A DNA stretch of 64,000 nucleotides from positions 22,279,213-22,343,212 of the forward strand of contig NC_065531.1 of NCBI RefSeq assembly GCF_020184175.1. The letters are read 5' to 3'. This document shows, piece after piece, positions 26,801 through 40,609 of this stretch. How positions within the stretch are numbered: the first letter of the stretch is position 1; each line of letters begins with the position of its first letter. The stretch comes from Aphis gossypii (taxonomy: Eukaryota; Arthropoda; Insecta; Hemiptera; Aphididae). The position numbers and the translations under genes are program-made. A model generated the notes under the pieces. The model had not been told where the DNA came from. It ran no database searches and saw only the letters and a list, made by a program, of their open reading frames with translations.

Positions 26801-29800
26801 AATCGATGCTGTATCAATTTATTATTAAGAATAGGAAAAAAAAAGGTCATAAAACGTTACTGTTAAGGATATATATAATATGTATGTTTATATGTACAAT
26901 ATATAAAGTTCGGGACCTCCGGGTTAAGCGACATCCACTCGCGTGTGTATGTAATATGGGGGAAACAAATCGTCATTAATGTCTGTTCGACAAACGTCGC
27001 AATAACCCTTAGCGCGCCGCGTACGTCGTTTTTAGTGCATTTCCATCTAAGGCGCAGCACTCCGATAGTGCACAAATATTTATGTATAATAAATCGAACG
27101 ACTATCCGGGTTTTATATACTTTATAGGCAATGCACATAAGTACAGTATACAGCCGTTTTAAACTTCCGGCGAGTAATATTACTATTTTATGAAATTAAT
27201 ATACTAAAAAACCGCAAGTCGCGACAAATGACGAAATTAAGTTTTTGATTCGTTATTTCTGTTCAGCGGTGGATTAAAGGTTTTCTCATTAAGAAATAAA
27301 ACATCTTTATTTGCATAATATATGTAATGTAAACACTAAAGACATAAGATTTTTTTTTTTACAAATCAAAATGTAAGTTCTTGGCGACCCAAGCATTTTT
27401 TTTTTTTAGCTCACCGGGTGAATGGATGATAATTTCTCCTTTCACCCCTATTATACATCTACCGCTGTTTCTATTGCGTTCGTACTTAGTCATTTTTATC
27501 CGGTTTTATTTGATTGGGTTGAGCAAACTCGTGTAAATCAAGTCATAAATTACTAAAAACTGTTCTCAAATGTCTTTCTTTTTTTCTTCTGTTGGGCTGC
27601 TGAATAGCGTCGTTTTTAATTCTTTTGTTTGCTTAAAATTAAAAATAATATATATTTTTCTTTCAACTATTATATATATTGTATTATATAATATAGTACA
27701 ATACGCATTGCGCGCGCACAAGACATTTAAAGTAAACAGCCGTTTATTAATACTGCGAACCCCGTTCAAGATTTATAGCGCTGAAATGGGAGGAACCGCG
27801 TATATACATGTACTGCGGAGGAGTCATTTTATTTTTACTCGCATATACATTTTCTACTTGCATACAGACCGGAGGCTTATTTCAAAGTGGGCAATGGTGA
27901 TGCGGGCTGCTCCGGGCAATAAATTCACAGGACGCTGATTGTTATTTATTCATCTCGTTGCTATCGACGCGGACGGGTGAGGACGACATCAAATACTAGA
28001 GCTTCGGGGCGTCGAAAATGTAAATACTAGTCTCTGATCCCCATGCCTATTTCGAGGCTAAATCTCAGACAGTTATACGACTTACGGCTAATAAAGTATA
28101 ATATTTTACTCAATAATAACACGATTTAGCGTTAAGTATAAGTGCCTACTGCCTATTATACATTACTATATTCGTATATATACTTGTATACTATAAGCAA
28201 TTCAAAAATAGTATAAATCGATATTACTACGTGTTTGTATAATATATTACGCGTTATGTTTGGTGTTGACCAATATGGTCTTTAAACGGTTTAAGAGATC
28301 ATATAAGATACCAGGCATAGTTAGATTACAAGATTTTTGAAGATCTCGATAACTAAAGCTAAAATAAATTATAGGTATCCATAATCCTTAAGTGCTCATG
28401 GGAAGTCATATACGAATATGAAATGCTATTATTATAATATAGTGATATACTGATATATGTATTACATTACTCGTAGTATATATTATCGATATTAGACAAT
28501 CGACCTTATCGTAAAATAAAAAGTTAAAAAATCACAAAAAGTGTGTTAATATAAATTCCTACTTTTAGTCAGTGCTGTCTTTTCACTGCCACCCCTGTTA
28601 GATGTCTGTGATTATAAATTATGTTTAAATGAACGTATCATCTACATGTGTTGTCTACAGACATGTGACACAGTCAATTTACATTCAGAAGTTCTCGTTT
28701 TTTAACTTCATTATTTTATATTAGAGAGCAGAATTTTTTACTGTTGGACTCTTTAAGTTAACTACATTTTCTTTGGTATGTTAGAAGTGCTTTTTCGATA
28801 TTTTAGTTTAGAAACGAGTTGTAAATGTATAAAATATTACAATTAAATTAAAAACAATGATTTAAATAATTTGCTCCAAAATTTTTATACTAAATAAGTA
28901 CCTCTGATAAACAATAGAAAATGGCATTACTTTTAAATTAAATAAAAAATGATTTCGCGTTAAAATTAAAAACTATAAAGCTATAAATGAAAATTATTGA
29001 ACATAATATATTGTCTATGTTACTTATACACACTTTAGCATTGTAAGAAAACAACACAATATACGTGTGAGATATGTTCTTCAAAAATATAACATTGCAT
29101 ATTATACAAATAATATTGTTCACATCGACGATTACATGAACTTATTATAATTTACATCACGTATTTCGGTAACTATAGTCATGTCTCCATGGCGTTTCTG
29201 TGATTATATAGGTATTAAAGCGTTCCTTTGAAGAAAAAATTTAATTAATCAATTATAAATGATATATTATTTAAAATAATTTATTTAATACGTCACCTTA
29301 TTAATTATAGTAAAAGTATACACTAATGTAGAATTTTTGTTCAAAGGAACACATAGGTGTAGGTATATAATATGTATAATGTATATATATGTATGTGCCT
29401 ACTTACGACTCACGTTCAGAATCCTCAACCAATTTATATTCCATCAGTCTTTTGTAAAGAAAAAGAACATAATATACCTATATATATATATATAATAATA
29501 TGTCTCGTCACTCGCCAAATATAAAACAATTTGCTTATGACAAAATTCGTGTACAGCTTCCGAAATAAGCAGTGATATCAAAATATCACGAAGCAATAAT
29601 GGGTACCTACATAATAAAATATAAATTCACATTACAAGATCGTAATTTAAGGAGAGATCAAAAGAGCCGTTTTATATTATTATTCGCTTCATACGTGATC
29701 GTCATACATTCACAACGAAATGCTTGTATATTTCGGAGAATTAAAAATAATCATTATGCAATGTTTATTTTCTCCAGTAGCAAGATAATAATATATGTAA

Positions 29801-32800
29801 TTGAATCGCTATCTGTGTAATATATTTGACAGTCATTTCACTTCATATTATAATATTAATATGAAAATGTGTAATGATGAATAGGTACTACGACTTAAGA
29901 AACATAAAACGTTTATTACGGAATAATATTGTTATACATTAATACATTATTGTTTTTATAGAAGTCATTGAATAAGTAAGTACCAGCAGTAAAAAAGGTT
30001 TTTGGTATATTGTTGTCGTCGTCGTCGTCGTATTACGTTAGTTGCTCAGATGTGTAGGAAGTAGTAACTATGTAGGAAATTTAGCTATAGGTATTATATT
30101 CATATAATATATACTTTATATAAAATCATAAAATCATTCTAACATGCAACTATACAATATATTTGCTGTATTGTTTTATCGTTTTTAACATTTACGATTT
30201 ACCTAATATTTGTGTAAATGCGATTTAAAATTATTTTCATTCTTTTGACATTTGGCGTATTTGTGTAGTGTACAGGCACTGCAGTATAATATATTATTAT
30301 AATAATATAATACACAGATGGATTTGAAGTTTGAACCGATTATTGGGTATATTTATATTATGTATTAATTATAACAAACAACATTTAATTGTACAACATT
30401 ATATTATTATGCAATTAGGTGTATGAGAGTATACATTCAATTTAATATAATAAAATATATTTTATTATACTGTTTGTCTGTGTGTAATGTGAAAATAAGA
30501 GTAATAATTAAACGTATAGTATATAACATTACTATTATATTAAACATAATGTATAATAGTCATGGGCGTAGGTATAGGAAATATTTTCGGAGAGGGTTTT
30601 GGTCTAGATTTAAGTACGTTAAATTTAATTCACAATATTTATTTTAAAATTGTTTTATCTTTAATTTCGGGAAGCGTTTGAACACCCAACCCCCCTCCCC
30701 CTTATACTTACTCTCATGATAATAATAAGTAATCATGAACAAACATCAGCACTACCCGAGTTGTTTGATTACAATATAATAATATATTCCACATTATTAT
30801 ATTCATGTATAATAATACATACACGAGATATAAAACGCCGAGAACAAGATGCGGTTTTCTCTCCTGTAGGCTGTGGTGTTGATATTATAAAGTTTATAAT
30901 ATACACATATATATAACGTACCTACACAATATACACTCGTGTATACTCACTTGCTCGTCTGCGGTATAGACGCACATTAGATGCATTCTCTTTGATGTTT
31001 TTTGTTTCGTTCCACACCGATCGCTTTTTCCCGAACACGTGAAATCTTTTAAACTCAGTGATGCATCCCGCTATATCATATTATTATCATAGTACTATAT
31101 AAGTATTATGTGGGTACCTACTATATAATAATATTTTATTATGTATATATACATTCCGTGTGTCGCGTATACAAGTCAATCGATCGATCGGCAGAAAAAA
31201 TTGCTCGACAACGTGTTGTGCACTCGAAATTCTTTTCAACAGGCTGTAAAGACGCAACGTGCACCTCGCATACAACGGGGTTGAATGTTTTGTTTTTAAT
31301 TATCACTTCGACGAAAAAAAAATGTGTACCTATCTATAATAATAACGAGAACAGTGGAGGAGTATGGAAACACTCGATGTTCTATTATGCTGTGATGAAT
31401 GATGATCATCATCTTATATAGGCAATACTATGAGCACATTTTATAATACATCGACGTGTGAAACATTAAAACCTATAAAGTAGATATAAAATATAACGCA
31501 GTAACCATATTTATATAATGATTTTTCTTTTTACTATTTTTACTTAATTTTTAATAAAAAAATATCACTATTTCTCGCTTCATTCAGAGTCTAATATGTA
31601 TATACTTTGTACTTAAACCCTATAATTTTAAATATTTCTCTGTTTATATTTTGAAATAGTTTGAGTGTGCATGCTATATACAAAATTACCGATTCACGGA
31701 AAACCAAATTCAGTTTATGAGATAAAACGCTAATAATATTTTGCGTATTATATTAACATCATAAAGTTAATCAAAAAATATTTTTCGGAGTACTCTGGTT
31801 TTAAAATTTACCAGATTTTTGCGGTCAATCAAATAAACTACCGTTCTACACTTCTAGTAACCCGTGTAAGAAGTTCTGGAGCTACCACAATATAAAAGAA
31901 TTTTGTAGTGGTTTTCTGCTACTAAATTCTAATAAAATGTAATTATTTATTTAATAATATACACAAATATTAAATGTATACACTATTTTTTTTTACCATA
32001 ATTCGATAGCGTAATAGCACAATTCGCAAACATATTATACATATACCTATTTATATTTTAGAAGTATAAAATAGTAGTAATATTGTTTACTGCTGACCCG
32101 AAATGTTTTAATGTCAATAGAGAAATATTCTATACTTAGTCGAATATTTTTTTTTCTCATATTTATAGTATTTGAACACTGAACATCTAAAATTTAGATC
32201 ACTACGATGAATAGTAAATAGAAGACAGAAATACTCCTCGCGAAATTGCATAGTATTTGTTATGATGTGATGTTAACAAAAATAAATTCGTGTACTTAAA
32301 AAATCATCTCGCAAATTAAATTTGAAAAATTATTGTGTATATTGTATGTGGTAACTGGTGATAATAATTTAACGATTTCAACATCTCGGGTGGTTAAATC
32401 CCTCCTGCCTCCTTAGACTCGACTAAAAATATTAGTACCAATAGTACCTACTTACATTTTTTTATAATTTTCTAGACATCAAATGTGCATACACGACATA
32501 ATAAAATATTATAAAATCAATGAAAATCATCGTCAGGCATATTGCGGTACATATTATTTTAATATCATTATTGTGTACACAGAAAGACATCAACGGCGGC
32601 GTGCAATACCGGTGCGCGTGCAAGGAGACGGATCCGGTATGCGGGACGGACAATAGGACGTACTCGAATGCGTGTCAGCTGAACGAGGCGGCCTCGGAGC
32701 TCGGAAACAACGGGACGCAACTACTCTGGATGCAATATAAGGGACCATGTCAATCGGGTAAGTACCTATATACACACACACACACATGCATACACACATA

Positions 32801-33022
32801 CGTTGTGTATAATGTTATAGTATATTAAAGACATATTAACGTTTGAATGATCTCTCGGAAACGTATTAATTCGATTCCGCTCTCTTCAAACACGCTGTCT
32901 CTAGCGTTCTCAGAGTTTCCCGCTCGGCGTACGATTAAATACACTAAAATATAATATACGTAATGCGAGTATACTTACATACATAAATCTGTCAACGAAC
33001 ACATTTTAAGTACATGTAATGT

Positions 33023-33062
<40 letters not shown>

Positions 33063-36000
33063 TATTATACTTATTGATTTTCAACCATGCTTCACGCTGC
33101 ATCAATTATTCCCTTTTAAAGAGTTTTTATTTATTATTTATTATTCATTTTCTTTTTAACAAATAGTGACTTTATACAGATTTATATACTTACATGACTT
33201 AAATATACCTTTTTTGGTTTTCTTCTTATTGATTAGGTACTATAAAACATAAAAATAAAATTCTATATCTAGATATGTACGTTCCCCGAATGATTCAACA
33301 AGCATTCTATTCCATCCCTTTTTACACTTTGAAAATGCATTTATTTTATTCGAATTCTGATTTTTCTAATTTAAAAGAAACTACGTAACCAAACACCGAC
33401 AATATCCATGTTTTTTAAATACTAAGATATTAGTATAATTTGAAAATTATTCTGGGATAATACAAACTTCATTTTTCAAACAAAACCACCATATTTTACC
33501 GTAAATGTTTGTTTAGATATTTTTTTGAAATTTTCAAAGAGTCTAAATCTGAATTTTAAAAAGTTGTTCCTGAGTAATTGATTTTAAACACGTAGTAATA
33601 TTCCTTATAATAACAGTTTAAAATAAAATATAAATGTAATATTTAGTCAATTATAATTTATTAATACCTGTTATGCTAGAATAAATTTTACAAAACATTT
33701 ATAATAATTACTATAAATTAAAATCATCAATTCATTCGGATATTTTAAATCTATTATAATAGACTTTTATTCTGAATACTTAAAGTTTAAAAATCGTTAT
33801 TCAAATTGTTATTTCTATGTACAAAATTTTCAAAAAAAAATCTTCTTCTTAATTAATAATTTATAATTTAAAAGGGTGGTGCACATTTAAAAAACAAATA
33901 CTCCTTAAATTATATAAAAGTCTAAGTACCTATTTGAAAATATAGTCTATAATTAAAAATTTCAAAAACCAGAATTTAAATAAATTTATTATAAAAGAAA
34001 AAATGAAGATGAGCATTTTTGGTGAATAATATCTTATAAAAATTAAATGTCAGTGCAGCACATTGAGTAGTTACTTATTGTTATTTGTTAGTTTGTTACA
34101 ATCGATACAATCTAGTGTCACGCTCCGTACCAAAATTGAGCTATTTTGGTATATGTATATATCAATATATAGTAATAGTATTCTGGTATAATATTAAATA
34201 TACAATCGTATTACAAAAATTATGACTAACATCCTATTAAATAACTGTGTATCTACTTATTATAGATATAATTATATAATTATATAGTGACATTGACATA
34301 ACTATAACAATGTTTGCAAAACTACCTAAGATTCAAAAATTTAAACAGTTATCAATAGATTTGTAATATATTATTATAATGTAATCACTAATTAAATAAC
34401 TCATGTTTAATTGAATATTTCGAATATTGATAGTGATTTATTGCTGTGCACGTGATAGTGTGAATGTGTGATACACATTACAAACAAAACTATATTCGTG
34501 AAGTACCTATATATCTCATCAATATAATAAACAAAATAACTTATTTTAAATATAAAGAACATTGTTTGTTTACAGTTGCAAATTTCTAATAAATTGTATC
34601 AACACTTTAACAATATTATTATAATACTATATCATTTTATTTTTGTTTTAAGCCCCTGACATTAGGTCAGCGCCCAAGAACTTGGCTGGTTCCATCGGGC
34701 ATACTGTGGTGTTTGATTGTGAAGTCAAAGGATATCCTGTGCCTAGCATTAGCTGGCGATTTACAAACACAGACGGGATCACCAAATGGTTACCAGGTTT
34801 GATGTATATATATATTTTTTTTTATTACGATCGGGCCCACTTCACTAGAACTTAAAAGTGACGTTCACAACACGTGAAAAATTCTCTTCTTATAGAGAAG
34901 GAGGTAATAGTAAGCTGACATACTCCAAGGTTTATCTATAAACCGTGGACACACTCTACCTCCCCCGAGTGATATGACATTGAAAAATACTGTAAAATCG
35001 TTTCAATGGATAAAAATAATTATAAAAAAAGTTACAATCTACAAAAATAAGTTATCTAAACATTACACGGTAAATTATACCTCTCGATCCTTCTATATAA
35101 TAACGCCGTAGTACCAATAGATAATTAATTTTAATCTGCTGAATTTTTATAGTAATTTTAAATTATATACCATGTAATAATTCGAATGTTAACTTTAAAT
35201 CGTTATTAAAAATATCTATTGGTTAAATTAATGATATTTATTTAATATGTTAATTCCACTAAATTTTAATTATAATTAATACGTGACTTAGCAGTATAAT
35301 AATTTTTTGAGCTTAGTTATTTTAATTTTTCTTATAAAACTACATCGTGTTATATATCCATAGAAATAATTCAATCAATCTTCTAATAAATACTCTTAAT
35401 CTCGAAATCATTGAAGTTTGATCGATCAGTATACTTATTCATAAATGACCCGTGGTGATGTACAAGAAACGATAATTAATTATCTATATCTCAATAGTAC
35501 GACGGTTTCGTTAAAATTTAATCGACTGATATAGAGATAATATACTAACGCAAATAACCATCATTATATAAAATCATAACCATGATATTTTTACTTTATG
35601 ATACTCCAAAGGTATAAACTTCATTATTTATTTTATTTCTTGTGCATTTATATCTTGTATACAATAGTTACTTACACAACTCTGGTTGAAATCATAATCG
35701 TATCGGCTACTAGATAAACATATAGCACCTACCTATAATAGTAGTCTATAATGTTATAGTATTGATTATGATACAAATCGATGCCGTAGAATACCTACAA
35801 TCTGCAGACAAAACAAACATAATAATAATATAATATTTAGGTATAGGTATGCAAAATTGCAAAGTAGGTATCTTAATACTTACTATAGTTACTACTTCTT
35901 AGTTATTACCTGTGTCGAAAATGTACGTATTCATTTTAAATGGTTACAAAACAAATTGAAGTATATTTATATAATATATATATATACCTATAGACTATAG

Positions 36001-36892
36001 GAAGGTATTATACAATTTTTTGTGTTATCGTTTTTTTGAAAATTTCACTATTTTCGAAGAAAACATACATTTTCAATTTCATATTCCTATGTAGAATATT
36101 TTTCTGAAAATATTGATGCATAAAAATCGAATTTTGAACGAGGCCTACCTAGATATTAATTATTCTAATTATTAATTAAAAGTTATTAATATTTTAACTT
36201 TGAAGTTAAGATGAGTAGAGTAGCATAGAGGTACCGCACAAAATTTTGGACCACTACTCAGCACAACTATAAACTTTAAATCAGTATATATCTACTTATA
36301 ACTTCAAATTTTGTAAGAACAATATTTTGAAAAACGCTCATAATTTTCAATACAATTAGTATTTACTGTTGAATGAATCATCCATAGTGTAACGTAATGT
36401 TATATATGTATTGTGTGATGGCATTTTAGTGGAATAGCAAAATTATCGATTTAAATTTTATCCACCCGACCACCCCTAATTTATAATTTATATTTATAAT
36501 TAATATTTGCCTGTATTATTTTACAAAGCTATTATGTGAAAGTTTAGAATTCAATAAACACACACTATTCGTATATTATAATTTTTAAACTATAATATAC
36601 ATAATAGATATAGTTATTGCCTGGTATTCAACTCGTGTATTTACTATTCGTTTTTAATATCTATTAATTATTAATATATTATTATATTAATGTATATGTA
36701 TTACATATAGGAGACGATTCACTAATAGCGATACAGACTAGAGGAGGCCCAGACCGTTTTACCGTCACCTCGTGGGTGCAAATCATGGAATTTAAACCAG
36801 CCGTGCACACGGGAAATTACACATGTCTAGGTACTAATTCAGTAGATGTGACCACAGCTTCGGCAGTGTTGGATGTCCGCAAAATGGTTTAG
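23846..36892 (+). CDS. Secreted IGFBP-N / Kazal / Ig domain protein (IGFBP7-like)
   Basis: Four exons join in phase: 23846-24154, 32583-32757, 34653-34796 and 36711-36892 (TAG), encoding 269 residues, close to the roughly 280 of vertebrate IGFBP7. Residues 1 to about 36 form a signal peptide (basic MNGRRRVSQS, then a hydrophobic core). Residues 40-103 are a cysteine-rich IGFBP-like module with CACCPHGLC in place of the usual GCGCCxxC. Residues 110-160 are a Kazal-type module (CACKETDPVCGTDNRTYSNAC). Residues 163-269 are an I-set Ig domain (VFDCEV, SISW, GNYTCLG). This order defines the IGFBP-related group, which modulates insulin/IGF-like and other growth factors outside the cell. Domain identity is clear; ligand and function are inference. 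The start is the first Met of a GC-rich exon, directly before the signal peptide. Intron 1 is 8.4 kb. Confidence 0.88.
24155..32582. other. First intron of the IGFBP-like gene
   Basis: The 8.4-kb intron has donor GTATAC at 24155 and acceptor ACACAG ending at 32582. It contains a short (GTC)n tract at about 30013-30031 and otherwise AT-rich DNA with scattered GC-richer islands near 26640-27080 and 27700-28060. No nested gene was recognised on either strand; open frames in it have no splice context or family motifs. Confidence 0.55.
33026..33061. repeat. (TG)n microsatellite in IGFBP-like intron 2
   Basis: About 18 uninterrupted TG units lie in the 1.9-kb second intron (32758-34652), just after a short (CA)n tract at about 32771-32785. 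Nothing else is recognisable in that intron. Confidence 0.9.
34925..34948. repeat. Near-perfect hairpin in IGFBP-like intron 3
   Basis: CCAAGGTTTAT and the inverted CCACGGTTTAT (10/11) face each other across two bases. A second small hairpin, TTCTCT / AGAGAA, lies about 40 bases upstream. This may be part of an eroded miniature element in the intron 34797-36710. Confidence 0.45.
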
Positions 36893-38402
36893 ATAAGTCT
36901 TTTTACAACAATTTGTATACTTGTGTTTGTATTTTTTTTTTTATTATTATTATAATACGTTCTAATTGTACCACCATGTAGGTATTTTTTTTTTTAATTA
37001 TTTTTTTACTTTTTATGATATAATTTAAAATTGTTGTAACTCAAAAGCTTGAAATATTATACTACAAGATTCCACATTTCACATAAGTTACTTTTGATTT
37101 AAGAATATCAAAAATTTATACTTTTCCAAGATTTTTTATATAAATTAAATTATGACAAAATTCGTAAAAATATATATCGATAGGTATCTATTTTAGTATT
37201 TATTAATTTTAAGAGAGCCGTTTTTTTGAGTAGGTAATACCTAAACCAGGCCAACGATAATTATAGGTATTAATCACAAGCACATTTAAACTTTGTCCAA
37301 ATCGTTTTTAATTTGTTTATTATTTTTTTATAATTATTCAGAAAATAGTATGACGGTCTCCATTATTAGATATTAGTGTATTACCTTTCAAAAATTTTGT
37401 TTTTATATTTTATAAAATGATCAACAAAAGTTCTTATTAAGGTAGTTAAGTATGCAGTAAAGTAGAAGTACAATTAGTTTTCAATATCAAAATAAAATTC
37501 AAATGGCTGTAAACTTATTTATTTTTAAATACCGAATTGGTAATTTTAACTCTGATGTTCATTAACTTAAAATACTCACTGTTTATATTCTTAAATATCG
37601 TTGGTCAGTCAAAACGGCAGACATAGTTTTTTTCCTTTCCGTCATTATCTTTGATTTTGTCATTGATAAGACTTATTACAGAGTTAAAATATTTTTAAAA
37701 AAACCTAAAAGCAATTGTCGAGTTGTTAACAGTTTTTGAAGTTTGAATGAACTTATTTTGAACATTTAAGTTGATAGTACCTGTACCTAATAGCCAATAG
37801 AAAATAGGTACGTAATTCTGTAACTATTTAGCAATTTTTGGAATTGAGAATGTTGGTGAAATCATGATTTAAAAAGTAATATTTTAAATCACCCTTCTAT
37901 ACTAATTTGTGCCAGTGGTTACAAACTTACAAAAGAAAATCAGAAAATTAAATTTGAAAAACAAACATGGTAGTGTCATCTAGTGACGAAAGTGAGCAAC
38001 TATAATAATGAACTTTATTGTGTATTGTTGTACTGATGTAGCCGATGTAGGTACTGTATAAGCGAAAATACTTCAAAATTGGCTGCTTTAGCTTTCACAT
38101 TTGAGTGTAGTTTTTTTTTAAAAAAGTTTCTAATGAGTAATTTCTTATTATTAACTAATTGCAGTATAATTATTTTTTAATGATCATTGTCAATTTTAAA
38201 TTTAATTATATTTTTAGCGTGAAAATTCTGAAATTAGTTTAAAATATTAGAATTTACTGAAGGTTGATTTACCATAGCTTAAAGCAGAAATGATGGGAGT
38301 TAAAAACTTCCTCGAAAAATATGAAGGTTCAGAAACTACAAATCGAATAACTTTATATCAAAAAAACATTCATGTAACAACATTTCCTAATCTGTACAAA
38401 CT
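36893..38402. other. 3' flank of the IGFBP-like gene
   Basis: Probable 3' UTR and intergenic DNA. AATAAA at 37491-37496 is one candidate poly(A) signal. I see no gene. A CAGTGGTTACAAACTT string at about 37915 looks like a hAT-type end, but no right-hand partner was found. Confidence 0.4.
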
Positions 38403-38483
38403 ACTGAACCTAAACCAATTTCTTCAGCGTCTTTTGTGAGTTTTGAACAGTCTTTTTCGACCATGAGAAGGATCTATACTTAG
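38403..38483 (+). pseudogene. Remnant of a hAT transposase C-terminus
   Basis: The plus-strand frame reads PISSAS...EQSFSTMRRI before a TAG at 38481-38483. This matches the conserved C-terminal dimerisation motif of hAT transposases (P-[VI]-S-x-A-S-x-E-R-S-F-S-x-M-R-R-I-K-T), with a few extra residues after SAS and Q for R. Only a few tens of codons survive, so it is a dead fragment. It lies 200 bp left of two hAT-type MITEs. Confidence 0.55.
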
Positions 38484-38498
38484 TACTGTCTTAGGTAC

Positions 38499-38527
38499 CA
38501 CGGCTTTGGATACTATCTAAAGCCGTG
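38499..38527. repeat. Hairpin CACGGCTTT / AAAGCCGTG
   Basis: Perfect 9-bp arms sit around an 11-bp loop, bracketed by the repeated string TTAGGTAC (about 38491 and 38528). It lies just downstream of the hAT transposase scrap and may be subterminal structure of that dead element. Confidence 0.6.
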
Positions 38528-38690
38528 TTAGGTACATAAGTGGCGGATAAGCTTCTTTAGCTATAATATATACCTATGCAAATAAATACTGTTCTGCATA
38601 GATTTTGTCACTGCGTAGGTATTACCTTCGAGATCATAATTTTGTTACCTATTAATATTAATGTAGCATACTTTTCGATTAATATATGGT

Positions 38691-38933
38691 CAGTGCCGTA
38701 ACTAGAGGTTGGTGACATAGGCGCTTGTCAAGGGCATAGTAATGTAAGGGGCGCATTTGAGTAAAATAAAAATTTGTAACTTGGTATTAAGATTCGATTA
38801 TTTAAAAAATATGGCAGTATTTCTATTAACATGTAATATTATTATATTTATATAAAAATTATAGATTGGTACCTATGAAATAAAACCAAAATAAAATTCG
38901 CCATGGGCACCACGGAGGGTAATTACGGCACTG
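38691..38933. mobile_element. hAT-type MITE, 243 bp, with target duplication
   Basis: Terminal inverted repeats start CAGTGCCGTAA on the left and, read inward, CAGTGCCGTAA on the right. The flanking octamers TATATGGT (38683-38690) and TATATAGT (38934-38941) match at 7 of 8 positions, the 8-bp target duplication expected of hAT insertion. There is no coding capacity. Confidence 0.85.
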
Positions 38934-39037
38934 TATATAGTATAGCGTATAGTCCAGTTTAGGCAATTTTAGACTTAATCAAGATGATACATATAAACCC
39001 TATTCATTGGTGGAGATATTGGAGAGGGGCTGTACAT

Positions 39038-39245
39038 CAGGGGTCTTCAACCTTTTTTTGCAGCGGGCCACGTATTATTTTTCAAAAATCTTGAGGGCCG
39101 CATTCGTAATAAAAACATGTATATTATACAAAAATTCAGTTTTAGTTAACCAATTTTTTCGAAATAGAAAATATACATGCTACATTTCAAATGTGATCGC
39201 GGGCCGCATATTATAACAGGGTGGGCCGCGGGTTGAAGACCCCTG
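39038..39245. mobile_element. hAT-type MITE, 208 bp, with target duplication
   Basis: Both ends read CAGGGGTCTTCAACC inward, and the subterminal parts share G/C-rich GGGCC blocks. The flanking octamers CTGTACAT (39030-39037) and CTGTACTT (39246-39253) match at 7 of 8 positions. A 69-codon open frame across it (39007-39216) is incidental. Confidence 0.88.
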
Positions 39246-40609
39246 CTGTACTTAATATTATAAATACGGACACATTTAATAGACATACAGTTATAATTTT
39301 TCATAAAATATATTACCTAATTGGGTAATACTTTTACTAAATAACTAACTGGTACAAGCAAGTTACAAGTAGCAATTGTTTAATTACAATATTGATATTA
39401 TACCTATATGTCAATAAAAAACAAATGTTTTTAGTAGTGTGGATCAGTAGTAGTTCTTAAGAAGCCACAAGGGGGAGGGGGTAAAAATTAAGGTATCAAT
39501 AAAAAAATTAAAACAAAATTTCCAAAATCATATCCGTGTTATCGCAGAGATAACGAAAGCAAACGATTTGTTGACTGTTTACCAGTTTTCTGATACCACC
39601 ATAGATATTAAAAAATTACGATACGGCGTATCCATTGAACTATATTATGATGATATAAAATAACTATTTAACTATTTTATGTATATAAGTATATAACTAT
39701 ATAACTATATCATATAGTTCAATGGGCCAACGGTGCATACGAGTAAACCATAGAGTACCTAAACCAGTAAAGAATTAGCACCCTCAAACAATTTTGACAT
39801 AAAATTATCACCAAAATGATTTTTAGTTAACTGTTTGATCATTCATATTTTTAGTTTTTACACGGCTCAAGGGGGAACGGTCTACCTATCGTTCTCTCTC
39901 CCCCCCCCCCCCCCGTAAAACCACCATTGGTATGGACGTGTAGTGAGATTGAAAAATAAATTTGTTCATGTCATGATACTATGATAGATATAGTAATGAT
40001 ATATAGTAATCTATATTAACTAAAACTGTAAGTACATATTATATTTATCATAATAATAAATGAATAATTATTTAGATGACATGTAACTTGAAATTTTCAT
40101 ATTTTTATATGAAATGAGATCATATTTATTAAGTCTAAATGTTGGTACTCTTGTAGTCTTGTTATATATAATATATACAAGTAGTACTTATATAGCAGAT
40201 AAATATAAAATTAATAAGGAAACAGATATATTTGAGTAAAATTTGAGGCTTTGTAACCTTAGACACATATCTATTATGAGTAATTGATAATATACTATTG
40301 TGAAAAATGAAACCAAATATCTAGCTATAAAGTATAAATTAATTGTATACCTATCCCAATATATATCCTATACATATATATATATATATATTCTACATCA
40401 ATAAATTAAAAATAATATACAAAATTGGTTTTCAAATCAAAACGTTTTATTTTCTAATTTAATAATATTATATATACAAATGTAGATAAATGCAAACGCC
40501 AATTTTTAAACAGCGTGCAAACAAGTAATTTGTGTAAAATTTTAGTTCTATATGTTACAAACAACAAATAATTGGACTGTAAAACAATATGAGATATGGC
40601 ATAAAACCA
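39246..40609. other. Intergenic DNA between MITE cluster and HIGD2A
   Basis: AT-rich, with a CTCTCTC plus poly-C run at 39894-39914 and a (TA)n tract near 40374-40391. No gene seen. TTTATT on the plus strand at about 40446 would serve as a minus-strand AATAAA for HIGD2A. Confidence 0.5.

Noticed and set aside
37915..37930. CAGTGGTTACAAACTT as a hAT left end
   Set aside because: No matching inverted end was found within about 1 kb, so no element can be drawn.
39007..39216. 69-codon frame
   Set aside because: It lies across a hAT-type MITE with clear ends and target duplication, so the frame is incidental.
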